In this document: positions 44,724 to 53,075 of the stretch, in pieces
Layout: every line of letters begins with the position of its first letter
Position numbering within the stretch: the stretch's first letter is position 1
Source of the DNA: an uncultured Clostridia bacterium
Lineage (GTDB): Bacteria; Bacillota; Clostridia; Oscillospirales; Oscillospiraceae
Reading direction: 5' to 3'
Assembly (NCBI GenBank): GCA_945873695.1
Contig: CAMCDX010000001.1
Span: 28,080 to 92,079 of the forward strand
DNA: 64,000 bases
Program-made: the position numbers and the translations under genes
The notes under the pieces: model-generated
Databases searched by the model: none
What the model was told of the DNA's origin: nothing
Seen by the model: only the letters and a program-made list of their open reading frames with translations

Positions 44724-45065
44724 TCACCTCAGAAAATCCTCAAAGTTGAGGACCACGGCGCCCTGCGGTTTTGCCTGTTCTCCTAGCTTCGGCAGGCCGT
44801 AAAACTCCCGGAGGATGTTCTCCGCCTCCGCAGGCGTTACACAGGCAAAGCTCCCTGTCTTATGCTTGTCCGCGAAAGCCTTGATCTTCTTCTCTGCCTC
44901 CACAATGGACATGGACGCATTCTCCAGGTCCTGGGCGATCAGTTCCGCGCTGACTGGCTCATTTCTGCAAATGTCTATCAGCTGCTCCGCCACCATCCAC
45001 TGGGCAGATCGTTCCTTCACCTTGCTCTGCTGCTCCCGCAGCATCTGGATAGCTTTTTCACTCAT
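44724..45065 (-). CDS. PcfK-like / AcrIIA9-family candidate
   Basis: Upstream partner of PcfJ-like gene; SEKAIQMLREQQ...SMSIVEAEKKIKAFADKHKTGSFACVTPAEAENILREFYGLPKLGE. Confidence 0.5.
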   Translation of the reverse strand: MSEKAIQMLREQQSKVKERSAQWMVAEQLIDICRNEPVSAELIAQDLENASMSIVEAEKKIKAFADKHKTGSFACVTPAEAENILREFYGLPKLGEQAKPQGAVVLNFEDFLR

Positions 45066-45099
45066 TCGTATGCCTCCATTTATCGCTCCCGCCAGAGCA

Positions 45100-45429
45100 T
45101 TACATGACCTTCCCCAGCTGGTAGGCCCTGGTCAGCCTCCGCCGCAGGTGCTCTTCCTCCAGCTTCTGGTCCTTCTCGCACACGGTGCACATGGGCGGTG
45201 CTCCGTAATACATCTTTCCGCACCGGCAGCAGATATTTCTTGGCGCCCCCACCACCTTCTTCTTCATCTCGCACTGGGCGGCCACTTCCTTCCAGGGCAC
45301 GCCCCAGAACTCCGCCGCCGCCACGGTGGCCTCCTCCCAGCTCTTCGCATTCACCCAGGCGTCCACATGGCCCTCGCAGCCCACTTCCCAGAGAATGTCC
45401 CGGTTGATTTTCGCCGCCAATTCCTTCAC
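45100..45429 (-). CDS. Small zinc-finger phage protein
   Basis: ICCRCGKMYYGAPPMCTVCEKD. Confidence 0.65.
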   Translation of the reverse strand: MKELAAKINRDILWEVGCEGHVDAWVNAKSWEEATVAAAEFWGVPWKEVAAQCEMKKKVVGAPRNICCRCGKMYYGAPPMCTVCEKDQKLEEEHLRRRLTRAYQLGKVM

Positions 45430-45435
45430 CTCCGT

Positions 45436-45663
45436 CTAATAATGCCCATTCACCTTTTTCCGGCTGAATCGTATCCTGCTCTCGCGGGTGTAATCTCTTC
45501 CCACGATGGCCGCCAGCCGCTCCTGGCTTGTCCGCTGCTGTTCCTCCGCCAACGTGTCCTGGTAGTCCCCCCACTTCCGGCAGCGCCAGGCCCCGTCCCG
45601 GTCCTTTCCGTGGCAGCCCACGCAGCGCATCTCGCAGTCCTTGCAGGGCCCTCCCTCTGTCAT
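45436..45663 (-). CDS. Small Cys-rich phage protein
   Basis: MTEGGPCKDCEMRCVGCHGKDRDGAWRCRKWGDYQ. Confidence 0.6.
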   Translation of the reverse strand: MTEGGPCKDCEMRCVGCHGKDRDGAWRCRKWGDYQDTLAEEQQRTSQERLAAIVGRDYTRESRIRFSRKKVNGHY

Positions 45664-45854
45664 GACCAGTCCTCCGTTACGAACACGGCCTCGTACAGCT
45701 GTTCGCCGCAGGTCTGCCCGCACCACTGGCTGTTGACCTTCATGGTCATGAGCAGCACGGCCAGGATCACAGTGACCGCCGTCACACCGATCTGCCCCGG
45801 CGTCATGCCGCCCCTGGACCTCCGGCCCTTGTATCGCCCATCAGCAGACCTCAT
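45660..45854 (-). CDS. Small single-TM phage protein
   Basis: MRSADGRYKGRRSRGGMTPGQIGVTAVTVILAVLLMTMK. Confidence 0.5.
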   Translation of the reverse strand: MRSADGRYKGRRSRGGMTPGQIGVTAVTVILAVLLMTMKVNSQWCGQTCGEQLYEAVFVTEDWS

Positions 45855-46080
45855 ACTCCGGCTCCTTTCCCTTGTAGATAGCCCATGCTTCATTAGCGAT
45901 ATAGTCCTCTTGTTCCAAATCAATGAGACCGATGATATGCATGGAAGCGGCAATACCGCAGATTTCACCAACGTACATCAAGGCCGTGCCTTCTATTCCC
46001 TTGTCCATCGCGCTCTTTAGAGACTCTTTCCGTCTGCTCAGAAGATCCCGGAACTTCTCCTGCATCTCGCTCTTTTTCAT
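45841..46080 (-). CDS. Hypothetical phage protein
   Basis: 79-aa ORF in operon. Confidence 0.55.
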   Translation of the reverse strand: MKKSEMQEKFRDLLSRRKESLKSAMDKGIEGTALMYVGEICGIAASMHIIGLIDLEQEDYIANEAWAIYKGKEPEYEVC

Positions 46081-46087
46081 GCTTGTC

Positions 46088-46134
46088 CTCCTCGTCCTCT
46101 TCGCCCACGATTCGCTTCGCTGGATTCGTGGGCG
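46088..46134. repeat. Short family A-like hairpin (copy 8, hairpin-1 part only)
   Basis: ctcctcgtcctcttcgcccacgattcgcttcgctggattcgtgggcg. Confidence 0.6.
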
Positions 46135-46146
46135 ATCTTCAGAAAT

Positions 46147-46341
46147 TTACATATGCCCCTTGCGCATCAGCTCCTGGCACGTTTTTAGGATGGCCTCCCG
46201 GCGCTTCTGCTGGGCATCTTCTGTGATGCACGGGTCCAGCACCTCCACCCGGCAGCACCCGTTCTTCGGCCCGAAGTCCACGGTGTACTCGGAGCGCAGG
46301 TACGCCTTTCCGTCGATATGTACGATTGAGTTTTCCTCCAA
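46147..46341 (-). CDS. Small hypothetical phage protein (TTG start likely)
   Basis: LEENSIVHIDGKAYLRSEYTVDFGPKNGCCRVEVLDP with GGAGGAGGT upstream. Confidence 0.55.
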   Translation of the reverse strand: MEENSIVHIDGKAYLRSEYTVDFGPKNGCCRVEVLDPCITEDAQQKRREAILKTCQELMRKGHM

Positions 46342-46447
46342 GGCGTCCACCTCCTCCGTGTAACCTATGGCCCGGTCAGTTTGTCCTATGCCCTCTTGCT
46401 CCTCTCCGCCGCCGGTGATATACTGGCCGCAGAAAGGATGTGAAAAT

Positions 46448-46834
46448 ATGGTCCTGAACCATGACTGTGTCCGTTCATTGCTTCTCTGGCTGGAAACCAA
46501 TCAATCCGTTGGTCCTACCGGGAAGCCAGATTCCGTGATGATGCGAAAGATCTATGGTCAGTTCCCAGACTTTTCTCCAGCAGAGCTGAACTTGGCTGCA
46601 ACTTACCTCGTTCAGAAAAAGCTGATTTCTCTCCGCTCCGGCATGACAGTTGAAAACGCAGCCCCCCGGGCCTATGTCATTTCCGGTATTACAGCTGCCG
46701 GATACGATTATCTTGCTGCCGTGAAAGATGATTCCGTATGGAAAAAAATCAAAGAGAAAATCGGCTCAACCGCCCTTGCGTCAGTCCCCAACGTCATCGC
46801 TGTCGCCGCTGAGATCTTTGCATCCACGTTCTAA
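46448..46834 (+). CDS. DUF2513-like phage protein
   Basis: CVRSLLLWLETNQSV...ITAAGYDYLAAVKDDSVWKKIKEKIG; RBS aaagga. Confidence 0.7.
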   Translation: MVLNHDCVRSLLLWLETNQSVGPTGKPDSVMMRKIYGQFPDFSPAELNLAATYLVQKKLISLRSGMTVENAAPRAYVISGITAAGYDYLAAVKDDSVWKKIKEKIGSTALASVPNVIAVAAEIFASTF

Positions 46835-47059
46835 TTCTCGAATCTGGATGCCTGCTCTGATGTGCGCATGCAGCAATCCGGTCATGTACTGTTCCGCAAC
46901 AGTGATGATTTGTTTCCCCTTCTCCCCCATCCATTTGGTTGTCTCTTCGTCGACATTTCCTGTCATCGAATATGGCCCAAATTCTGCTCTTGCCAGCTCT
47001 TCCAATGCTGGCAGGAGCTTTTTTTGAATGATGACTGCCGTTTCCTCGTTCTCAAACAA
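46781..47059 (-). CDS. Hypothetical phage protein
   Basis: 92-aa ORF, overlaps convergent + ORF at its 3' end. Confidence 0.5.
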   Translation of the reverse strand: MFENEETAVIIQKKLLPALEELARAEFGPYSMTGNVDEETTKWMGEKGKQIITVAEQYMTGLLHAHIRAGIQIRELERGCKDLSGDSDDVGD

Positions 47060-47081
47060 CTCTAATTCCTCCTGTTCATTC

Positions 47082-47237
47082 TCATGTACCTGTGCCCCGC
47101 TTCTTTCCCATAATCCGCTCCTGTTCTTCCTTGACAGCCGCCTCCCGCAGCTTCTGTCTCGCCAGCTCCTGTCCCTGCGACGACACCTGACGGTATTTCA
47201 GGATGAATGACCGCTCCTCCATTGACAGCTCCATCAT
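47082..47237 (-). CDS. Small hypothetical phage protein
   Basis: MMELSMEERSFILKYRQVSSQGQELARQKLREAAVKEEQERIMGKKRGTGT. Confidence 0.5.
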   Translation of the reverse strand: MMELSMEERSFILKYRQVSSQGQELARQKLREAAVKEEQERIMGKKRGTGT

Positions 47238-47443
47238 GCGCTCACCCGGTCCTTTCCCAGGATGATGTCGTCCGTGCTGCAATTCAGCAGCTCGGCGAAC
47301 ACTGCCACCTGTTCCACGCTGGCCCGCCGCACGCCCCGCTCGATGGCGCTGATATACGGCACCCGCACGTCAATGGCGTCCGCCAGCTGCTGCTGGGTCA
47401 CGCCCCGCTCCTCCCGGAGCGCCTTCAAATTCTTTCCGACCAT
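47234..47443 (-). CDS. XRE-family regulator (Cro-like)
   Basis: GKNLKALREERGVTQQQLADAIDVRVPYISAIERGVRRASVEQVAVFAELLNCSTDDIIL. Confidence 0.9.
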   Translation of the reverse strand: MVGKNLKALREERGVTQQQLADAIDVRVPYISAIERGVRRASVEQVAVFAELLNCSTDDIILGKDRVSA

Positions 47444-47517
47444 TTTTTGTAACCTCCTCTTGACGTTCTATGTGTCTTTGTGTAAACTGTTGTTGGTTTC
47501 CTTGTGTTAATATGATA

Positions 47518-47535
47518 TTCCCTCAAAAGAGGGAA
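47518..47535. promoter_or_regulatory. Operator O1
   Basis: TTCCCTCAAAAGAGGGAA, 7-bp arms. Confidence 0.85.
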
Positions 47536-47547
47536 GTCAATAGCATA

Positions 47548-47565
47548 TTCCCTCTTTTGAGGGAA
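47548..47565. promoter_or_regulatory. Operator O2
   Basis: TTCCCTCTTTTGAGGGAA; 30 bp from O1. Confidence 0.85.
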
Positions 47566-47631
47566 TATTGTCGTATCATACAAAAACAGCACCGCCAAAT
47601 TGACGGTGCTGTGCAGAAAGCCGGTGTATTT

Positions 47632-48024
47632 ATGATTGGTCTCCAGTATGAGATTCTCCGTTATATCCAGTGGACGCCTCGCAGTAAAGAAGAAATTTGC
47701 CGCCGCATCAACCGTTTCCGTATTAAGGAGATTCCCTCTTACTTGATTGGACACATGATTGATGAGTTGGAATATGCGGGATTGATTGAGGAATTTTCTC
47801 AGGCGGAGATTGATAAGATGCTTGCTGGTGAAAACCCCGACGATATCAAGATCGTATCCAGCTCCGATTTTGTTGGCAAATACGGTCTAACTGGTACTTC
47901 CGGTTTTTCCATGATGCAGGAACTTCGTGAAGACAGCAGGCGCTTTTATGTACCTCTTTTGATAACCGCTGGATTTAGCCTTGCTTCTCTGATTTGCTCA
48001 ATTATTGGCCTTTTTTGTAATTAG
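47632..48024 (+). CDS. Putative winged-helix + TM phage protein
   Basis: MIGLQYEILRYIQWTPRSKEEICRRINRFRIKEIPSYLIGHMIDELEYAGLI...LITAGFSLASLICSIIGLF. Confidence 0.6.
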   Translation: MIGLQYEILRYIQWTPRSKEEICRRINRFRIKEIPSYLIGHMIDELEYAGLIEEFSQAEIDKMLAGENPDDIKIVSSSDFVGKYGLTGTSGFSMMQELREDSRRFYVPLLITAGFSLASLICSIIGLFCN

Positions 48025-48109
48025 AGATTGTCCCGCACAAAAACCCATAATAAAATCCCGATGAAAATTAAAGCTTCAAGCAAAATGATGCACGCCAGAA
48101 CTTTTATAA

Positions 48110-48526
48110 TTGATAGCAGCATTGGTTTCCCTCCCCATTTATCTTATGTTTCGAAAGCTGGTGAGCCTGTTGGATAAGCGCCCAAAAGAAGTCCCCTTCT
48201 GGGAGGATGACTATTGGGAAGACTGGAGAAACGAGCGCACCGATGATGGCCGCAGCAGGCTCCTGCTTCACCATGGTGCTCCTCCGGAGCTCCGTTCCGA
48301 AGTTGATAGACTATTTCCCAATGATCTTGAAGACGCAGATAAGAAATGCGCACCCGGAAAAAATAATCATTCTCAAGTAAATCTTCCTTCTTTTCATCAC
48401 TTTAAAAAGATTTTTAAAAAAGTTTGTATTGCAGTTGGCGGCACAACAGCTTTTTTGGCCGCAGTCCCTGATGCCAGAAACACCTTGCTGTCCATCTTGC
48501 GCTTTCTCGGTTCCCTGTTCCAATAA
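48110..48526 (+). CDS. Hypothetical membrane-associated phage protein
   Basis: ORF with N- and C-terminal hydrophobic segments in the rightward lysogeny module. Confidence 0.45.
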   Translation: MIAALVSLPIYLMFRKLVSLLDKRPKEVPFWEDDYWEDWRNERTDDGRSRLLLHHGAPPELRSEVDRLFPNDLEDADKKCAPGKNNHSQVNLPSFHHFKKIFKKVCIAVGGTTAFLAAVPDARNTLLSILRFLGSLFQ

Positions 48527-48661
48527 TCTCTCTAAAAAAACATTTGTTTGAATGAATTGATATATTTCATCGCACAAAGCCCAGAAATTCATGATAGCAA
48601 GAATCGTCCAGAAATATTTCATTTTCCCGCACCCCCATTCATCTTGTGTTTATATTATATA

Positions 48662-48679
48662 TTCCCTCATTTGAGGGAG
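48662..48679. promoter_or_regulatory. Operator O3
   Basis: TTCCCTCATTTGAGGGAG upstream of the repressor gene and adjoining tatattatat. Confidence 0.8.
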
Positions 48680-48692
48680 TCAAGGAGTTATT

Positions 48693-49055
48693 ATGAATAG
48701 AACATTAGAGTTGATCTTTTTCCTTATATCTCAAAAAGGAATGTCTCAAAATCAATTTTTAGCCGAAGTTGGTTTAACTAAAAATACATTCCAAAACTGG
48801 AAAGCTCGGGATACTGTACCTAAAGGCGAAGCTCTTTCTATTATTGCAAATGGACTCGGTGTCACCGTAGACTACCTCCTTGGACGTGATACTCCTTCCG
48901 GTCTTTCCCTCAGCCCCGATGAAGAAGAGCTTGTCCGTTGCTATCGGCGTTTGAACAACGACGGAAAGAAAAAAATGAACGACTACCTGGATGATTTGCT
49001 TGGAAATGAAAAGAATCTCACCGTCCCCGCCGCATCCGGCGTGTCGGCCGGGTAA
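48693..49055 (+). CDS. XRE-family repressor (CI-like)
   Basis: KGMSQNQFLAEVGLTKNTFQNWKARDTVPKGEALSIIANGLGVTVDYLLGRD. Confidence 0.9.
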   Translation: MNRTLELIFFLISQKGMSQNQFLAEVGLTKNTFQNWKARDTVPKGEALSIIANGLGVTVDYLLGRDTPSGLSLSPDEEELVRCYRRLNNDGKKKMNDYLDDLLGNEKNLTVPAASGVSAG

Positions 49056-49097
49056 TCTATATAGACTTTAATAAACAAACATAGGGGGGGCGTTTTT

Positions 49098-49400
49098 GTG
49101 CCTTTCTGGTTAATTATGCTAATTGGATTTGTCGCAGTATTAATTTTTGTTCCAGCTCTGTTTATTCTTTATTGTGAATTATCTTCATCAGAAAACAAGC
49201 ACGCAAAAACCGCTCTTTCCATCTTTTCTAAGTTTTTTTATTTGGCACTTACAATCATGATTATCTTTGCTTTTGGCAGCTATCTTCATTCATGCTCCTC
49301 AGAAGCGTATGACCGTGGATATGAAGCCGGCTATGAAGCCGGTATCGAAGAAGGTATCGCAAAAGTAAAAGAAGATCCTGCAAATTATTTAGATTGGTAA
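49098..49400 (+). CDS. Two-TM protein of lysogeny module
   Basis: MPFWLIMLIGFVAVLIFVPALFILYC...; between repressor and recombinase. Confidence 0.65.
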   Translation: MPFWLIMLIGFVAVLIFVPALFILYCELSSSENKHAKTALSIFSKFFYLALTIMIIFAFGSYLHSCSSEAYDRGYEAGYEAGIEEGIAKVKEDPANYLDW

Positions 49401-49412
49401 GGTGATACCCCC

Positions 49413-50951
49413 ATGCTCCGCGAAATGCTGGAACAATATAAAAGCGTCGGCCGCTGGGTCCGCTCTGCTATCTACCTGCGCAAGTCCCGGGCAGAGGAGC
49501 ACATGAGCCTGGAAGCCGTCCTGAAGCGTCACTTGGCAGACCTTCAGGAGTACGCTGAGAAATACGGTTTCCTGGTGAATGAGGAAGACATCTACAAAGA
49601 GGTTGTCTCTGGCGAAAGCCTGTTTTCCCGTCCCCAGATGCTGCGGCTGATGGAGGCCGTCAGTTCTGGGAAGTATGAGGCCGTCCTGGTCATGGATATG
49701 CAGCGTCTCGGCCGTGGCGGCATGTATGACCAGGGCTTCATCCTGGATACCTTCAAGGACTCGCAGACCCTGATCGTCACCCCGGAGCGCATCTATGACC
49801 TGACGAAGGAAATGGATGAGGAAGCCGCCGAGATGCAGACCTTCCTCTCCCGCAGCGAGTACCGCATGATCACCAAGCGCCTCCGCCGCGGCACCCTCCA
49901 TTCCGTGAAGAACGGCGCCTATATGGCCAACGCCCCCTTCGGCTATCAGAAAGTCCGTATCAATAAAATGCCCTCCCTGGAGATCGTCCCGGAAGAGGCG
50001 GAATGCGTCCGTCAGATCTTCCAGCTCTATGCCGACGGCAGCGGCTGCACCAAAATCGAGCAGGCGGTGAACGCCATGGGCTACCATGGCCGCCGTGGCA
50101 GCCGTTTCAACCGCAACACCATCCGCCTAATCCTGGATAACCCCGTCTATATCGGCAAGGTCCGCTGGGATAAGACCTCCACCGTGAAGTCCGGCATCGG
50201 CGCTGATCGCCAGAAGAAGGTGGTCTATAACCCCGCCGAGAAAATCCGCATCATCGACGGACATCACCCCGCCATCATCAGCCAGGAGCTGTGGGACACC
50301 GTTCAGGCCCGCCGCAAATCCCGGTATTTCTACGTGGACAATAAGCATGTTGCCAGTCCCCTGGCCGGTATGGTCCACTGCTCCAAGTGCGGCCACCTGA
50401 TGAACATGCAGGGCAAGAACAAGGGCGTGCCCTACCTCCTCTGCCCCACAAAGGGCTGCTGCGCCGGCGCCAAATTCGAATTCGTGGAGAAAGCCGTGCT
50501 CAAAAAGCTGACGATGCTCTCCAATGATCTGGAAGTGGAAGTCTCTGAAGCCGCTCCCCCGGATGTCTCCAATCTGGAAACCGCCCGCTCCAAAATGCAG
50601 TCCCATCTTGTAAGGCTGGAGGACCGCCGGAACCGGCTATACAGTCTGCTTGAGGACGGCACATACTCCCGGGCACTGTTCTCCGAACGCATGCAGGTGC
50701 TGGCACAGGAAGAATCCAGTCTCAAGGATACGCTCGCGGCCCTGGATGCCGAAATCCACCTTACCCTCTCCCGCAACAAGGAGAAGCAGCTCTCCCAGAT
50801 CAAGACCGTTCTGGCACAGTATCAGTCCTCCGACATTCCCAGCCGCAAGGCTCTTCTCCAGTCCATCATCAGTGATATCCGCTACACAAAAGAAAAGAAG
50901 ACGAAGCCCGGTGACTTCGCCCTCTCCCTCAAACTCAAAGATTTTATTTAG
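49413..50951 (+). CDS. Large serine recombinase (integrase)
   Basis: Resolvase N-domain (RSAIYLRKSRAEE, VLVMDMQRLGRGGMYDQG), recombinase domain, zinc ribbon (GMVHCSKCGHLM), coiled coil; lies at prophage end. Confidence 0.95.
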   Translation: MLREMLEQYKSVGRWVRSAIYLRKSRAEEHMSLEAVLKRHLADLQEYAEKYGFLVNEEDIYKEVVSGESLFSRPQMLRLMEAVSSGKYEAVLVMDMQRLGRGGMYDQGFILDTFKDSQTLIVTPERIYDLTKEMDEEAAEMQTFLSRSEYRMITKRLRRGTLHSVKNGAYMANAPFGYQKVRINKMPSLEIVPEEAECVRQIFQLYADGSGCTKIEQAVNAMGYHGRRGSRFNRNTIRLILDNPVYIGKVRWDKTSTVKSGIGADRQKKVVYNPAEKIRIIDGHHPAIISQELWDTVQARRKSRYFYVDNKHVASPLAGMVHCSKCGHLMNMQGKNKGVPYLLCPTKGCCAGAKFEFVEKAVLKKLTMLSNDLEVEVSEAAPPDVSNLETARSKMQSHLVRLEDRRNRLYSLLEDGTYSRALFSERMQVLAQEESSLKDTLAALDAEIHLTLSRNKEKQLSQIKTVLAQYQSSDIPSRKALLQSIISDIRYTKEKKTKPGDFALSLKLKDFI

Positions 50952-50976
50952 TCTATTTCCTCTAAACCGCTCATCG

Positions 50977-51078
50977 CTATTCTCGGCAGGAATCATAGAT
51001 CTTCCTGGTATGGACGCAGACCGCCTCCCGGATGCCGTCGGGGCCCTCCACCGGGCCGGGCATGACTTTATCGGCCAT
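50977..51078 (-). pseudogene. 5' stub of the split cysteine-rich gene
   Basis: AGGAGGT RBS then MADKVMPGPVEGPDGIREAVCVHTRKIYDSCRE-stop. Confidence 0.85.
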
Positions 51079-51158
51079 TGCAATACCTCCTAATAAGTAG
51101 CTGATGAAAGCATGAGGCTTTCAATCCAGTGTATGCGGGCCGCCCCGGGAGGTGAAAA

Positions 51159-51186
51159 AGCCGGCGGACCTTTCGGTCCGCCGGCT
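51159..51186 (-). terminator. Terminator of DUF3048 gene
   Basis: agccggcggacctttcggtccgccggct. Confidence 0.75.
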
Positions 51187-51196
51187 GAAGCCCTCC

Positions 51197-52294
51197 TCAT
51201 TGATAGGTCAATGTACTGCGCTTGGGACTCATGATACAGACGTAGCTGTTGCCCTGTCCCAGGGCCAGGGGGCTGCCGTCGGCCAGGGTGTAGACGAAGG
51301 GGCTGTTCCGGTCTGCCTTGCTCCACTGGATGGGCACACATTTTCCGCCGCAGAAGTAGGTGCCGCTGCCAGTGCCGGTGAGCTTCACCGTAAGGCGGCC
51401 ATAGGTATCCCCCGGGATCTCGCTGATAGCGGTCTCCAGTACCAGCAGATTCGTGGCGCTGACCTGTTCTCCCGTAGCGCCGTCGGTATGGGCTCCGCCG
51501 TACTGGCTGGCCATGTACTTGCCGGTGGCGGCGTCATAGTCGAAAACACCGGTCTTGTAGTTGGAGAACTTCAGCGTCACCTTTGTGGCCGCCGCGCCGC
51601 CAGCGGGAGTGCCATCCTCCGTAAAAGCCTGGGAGTAAGTATAACCTTCCTTGTGCTCTATGCGGAAGTGGGCCGCCGCGTATTCCTGGATCTTTTCGCC
51701 GGAAGTCACCAATGTGTGCTCATAGCTCATGGTCTTGCGGCGCTCGGCGTCCCGCCAGAAGATCCTGGCGTCGCTGCCGCCGTTGACACCGTCCATGTTG
51801 TCTACGCCCCAGGCGGGAATGTCCTGATAGGCCTGGGGGCTGCCGCCGGCGTGGACGTACAGGGCATCATGGCCCAGGGCCAGCTCCAGGTAATAGGGCC
51901 GAGAGGAACGGATACTGCCCAGGGTACCAATGCCCTCCAGGCTCTGGAACACTCCCAGCATCCGGGTGATGCCGCCCTCGGCGGGGACCTCGTAGATGAT
52001 GTCCGCCTGGCTGATCCCCAGTTGGGGCTGGGCGGCCTTCAGGTTGTTGAACATGACGGCCACCGGGCGATTCGTCTCATACTCCGGCTCCATAGGCTCC
52101 CCCGTCAGCGGGTTGGTGCCCGCCGGCCCAGCCGGCTCGGGCTCAGGCTCGGGCTTCGGTTCAGGAACAGGCTCTGGCTCCTGGATAGGCTCCGGCTCCG
52201 CGGCGGGGACCGCCGGCTCCTCCTTCTCTCCGCATCCCGCCAGGGAAACCGCCAGCATCGCCGCCAGGATCATCGCCAATACCCGCTTTTTCAT
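51197..52294 (-). CDS. DUF3048 family (YerB-like) lipoprotein
   Basis: Lipobox VSLAGC; NPLTGEPMEPEYETNRPVAVMFNNLKAAQPQLGISQADIIYEVPAEGGITRMLGVFQ. Confidence 0.92.
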   Translation of the reverse strand: MKKRVLAMILAAMLAVSLAGCGEKEEPAVPAAEPEPIQEPEPVPEPKPEPEPEPAGPAGTNPLTGEPMEPEYETNRPVAVMFNNLKAAQPQLGISQADIIYEVPAEGGITRMLGVFQSLEGIGTLGSIRSSRPYYLELALGHDALYVHAGGSPQAYQDIPAWGVDNMDGVNGGSDARIFWRDAERRKTMSYEHTLVTSGEKIQEYAAAHFRIEHKEGYTYSQAFTEDGTPAGGAAATKVTLKFSNYKTGVFDYDAATGKYMASQYGGAHTDGATGEQVSATNLLVLETAISEIPGDTYGRLTVKLTGTGSGTYFCGGKCVPIQWSKADRNSPFVYTLADGSPLALGQGNSYVCIMSPKRSTLTYQ

Positions 52295-52453
52295 GTGGCC
52301 GCCGCCTTTCGTATTATGGTTAACCTCATGATACCAATCTCTCCCGGTCCCGTCAAGGCAAATTCCAGCCTTTTTCGATTTCGGACTGTACAAACCGACA
52401 CCAGATGATGTATACTATCATTGAGTAAAAATCTACATCTGGAGGTGGTCCCC

Positions 52454-52999
52454 ATGGGGCGCGGTTTCATCCACGACAAGCTGGAGATCAAATTCCTTAT
52501 CCTCTATATCACTGCCCGGGTCATTGAGCCAATCCCCTTCGACACAGTGCTGGACCTGACCATGTGCGACGACGGCGTGGATTATTTCGATTTTTCCGAA
52601 TGCCTCAACGACCTAGTGAAAACAGAACACCTGACGCTGTCGGAAGACGGGCTGTACGCCATCACCGACAAGGGATTGCGGAACAGCCAGATCTGCGAGT
52701 CCTCCCTGCCCTACTCCGTGCGGCTGCGGTGTGACAAGAATCTGGTGGCCTGTAACCGCAAGCTTCGGAGGAAGAGCCAGGTCCGGGCCTCCTATGAAAA
52801 GCGCCCTAACGGCACCTACACCGTGAAGCTGAATCTGGACGACGACATGGGCAGCGTCATGGACCTGAAGCTGATGGCCGTCCGGGAGGACATGGCCAAG
52901 ATGCTGACGGAGCGGTTCCGCAAGACTCCGGAGCGCATCTACACCGAACTGATGAACGCCCTGCTCAGCGGCGATGAGGACGACAAAATCGAAAAGTAA
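52454..52999 (+). CDS. DUF4364 family protein
   Basis: IHDKLEIKFLILYITARVIEPIPFDTVLDLTMCDDGVDYFDFSECLNDLVKTEHL. Confidence 0.85.
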   Translation: MGRGFIHDKLEIKFLILYITARVIEPIPFDTVLDLTMCDDGVDYFDFSECLNDLVKTEHLTLSEDGLYAITDKGLRNSQICESSLPYSVRLRCDKNLVACNRKLRRKSQVRASYEKRPNGTYTVKLNLDDDMGSVMDLKLMAVREDMAKMLTERFRKTPERIYTELMNALLSGDEDDKIEK

Positions 53000-53002
53000 A
53001 GC

Positions 53003-53039
53003 AAACAGCCGTCCCCGAAATGGGGACGGCTGTTGTTTA
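53003..53039 (+). terminator. Rho-independent terminator
   Basis: caaacagccgtccccgaaatggggacggctgttgttt. Confidence 0.88.
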
Positions 53040-53075
53040 TGCGTTCAGCAGCGCTCCGCTCCAAACCGCCACTTT

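Larger units (their letters stand above)
10900..50982. mobile_element. Podovirus-like prophage inserted by a large serine recombinase
   Basis: Split host gene at both ends; serine recombinase adjacent to one end; terminase, portal, capsid, tail, lysis and lysogeny modules. Confidence 0.93.

Noticed and set aside
48311-48622. 103-aa minus ORF opposite the lysogeny module
   Set aside because: Opposes a rightward ORF, no clear RBS; left unannotated because evidence is weak either way.
10900-50982. Global stop-codon recoding (TGA to Trp/Cys) by the phage
   Set aside because: Several operon junctions use ATGA overlaps with TGA as a genuine stop; only isolated in-frame TGAs were seen.
10900-50982. 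tRNA gene as the integration target
   Set aside because: Both junctions fall inside a protein-coding gene; no tRNA-like sequence seen at either end.
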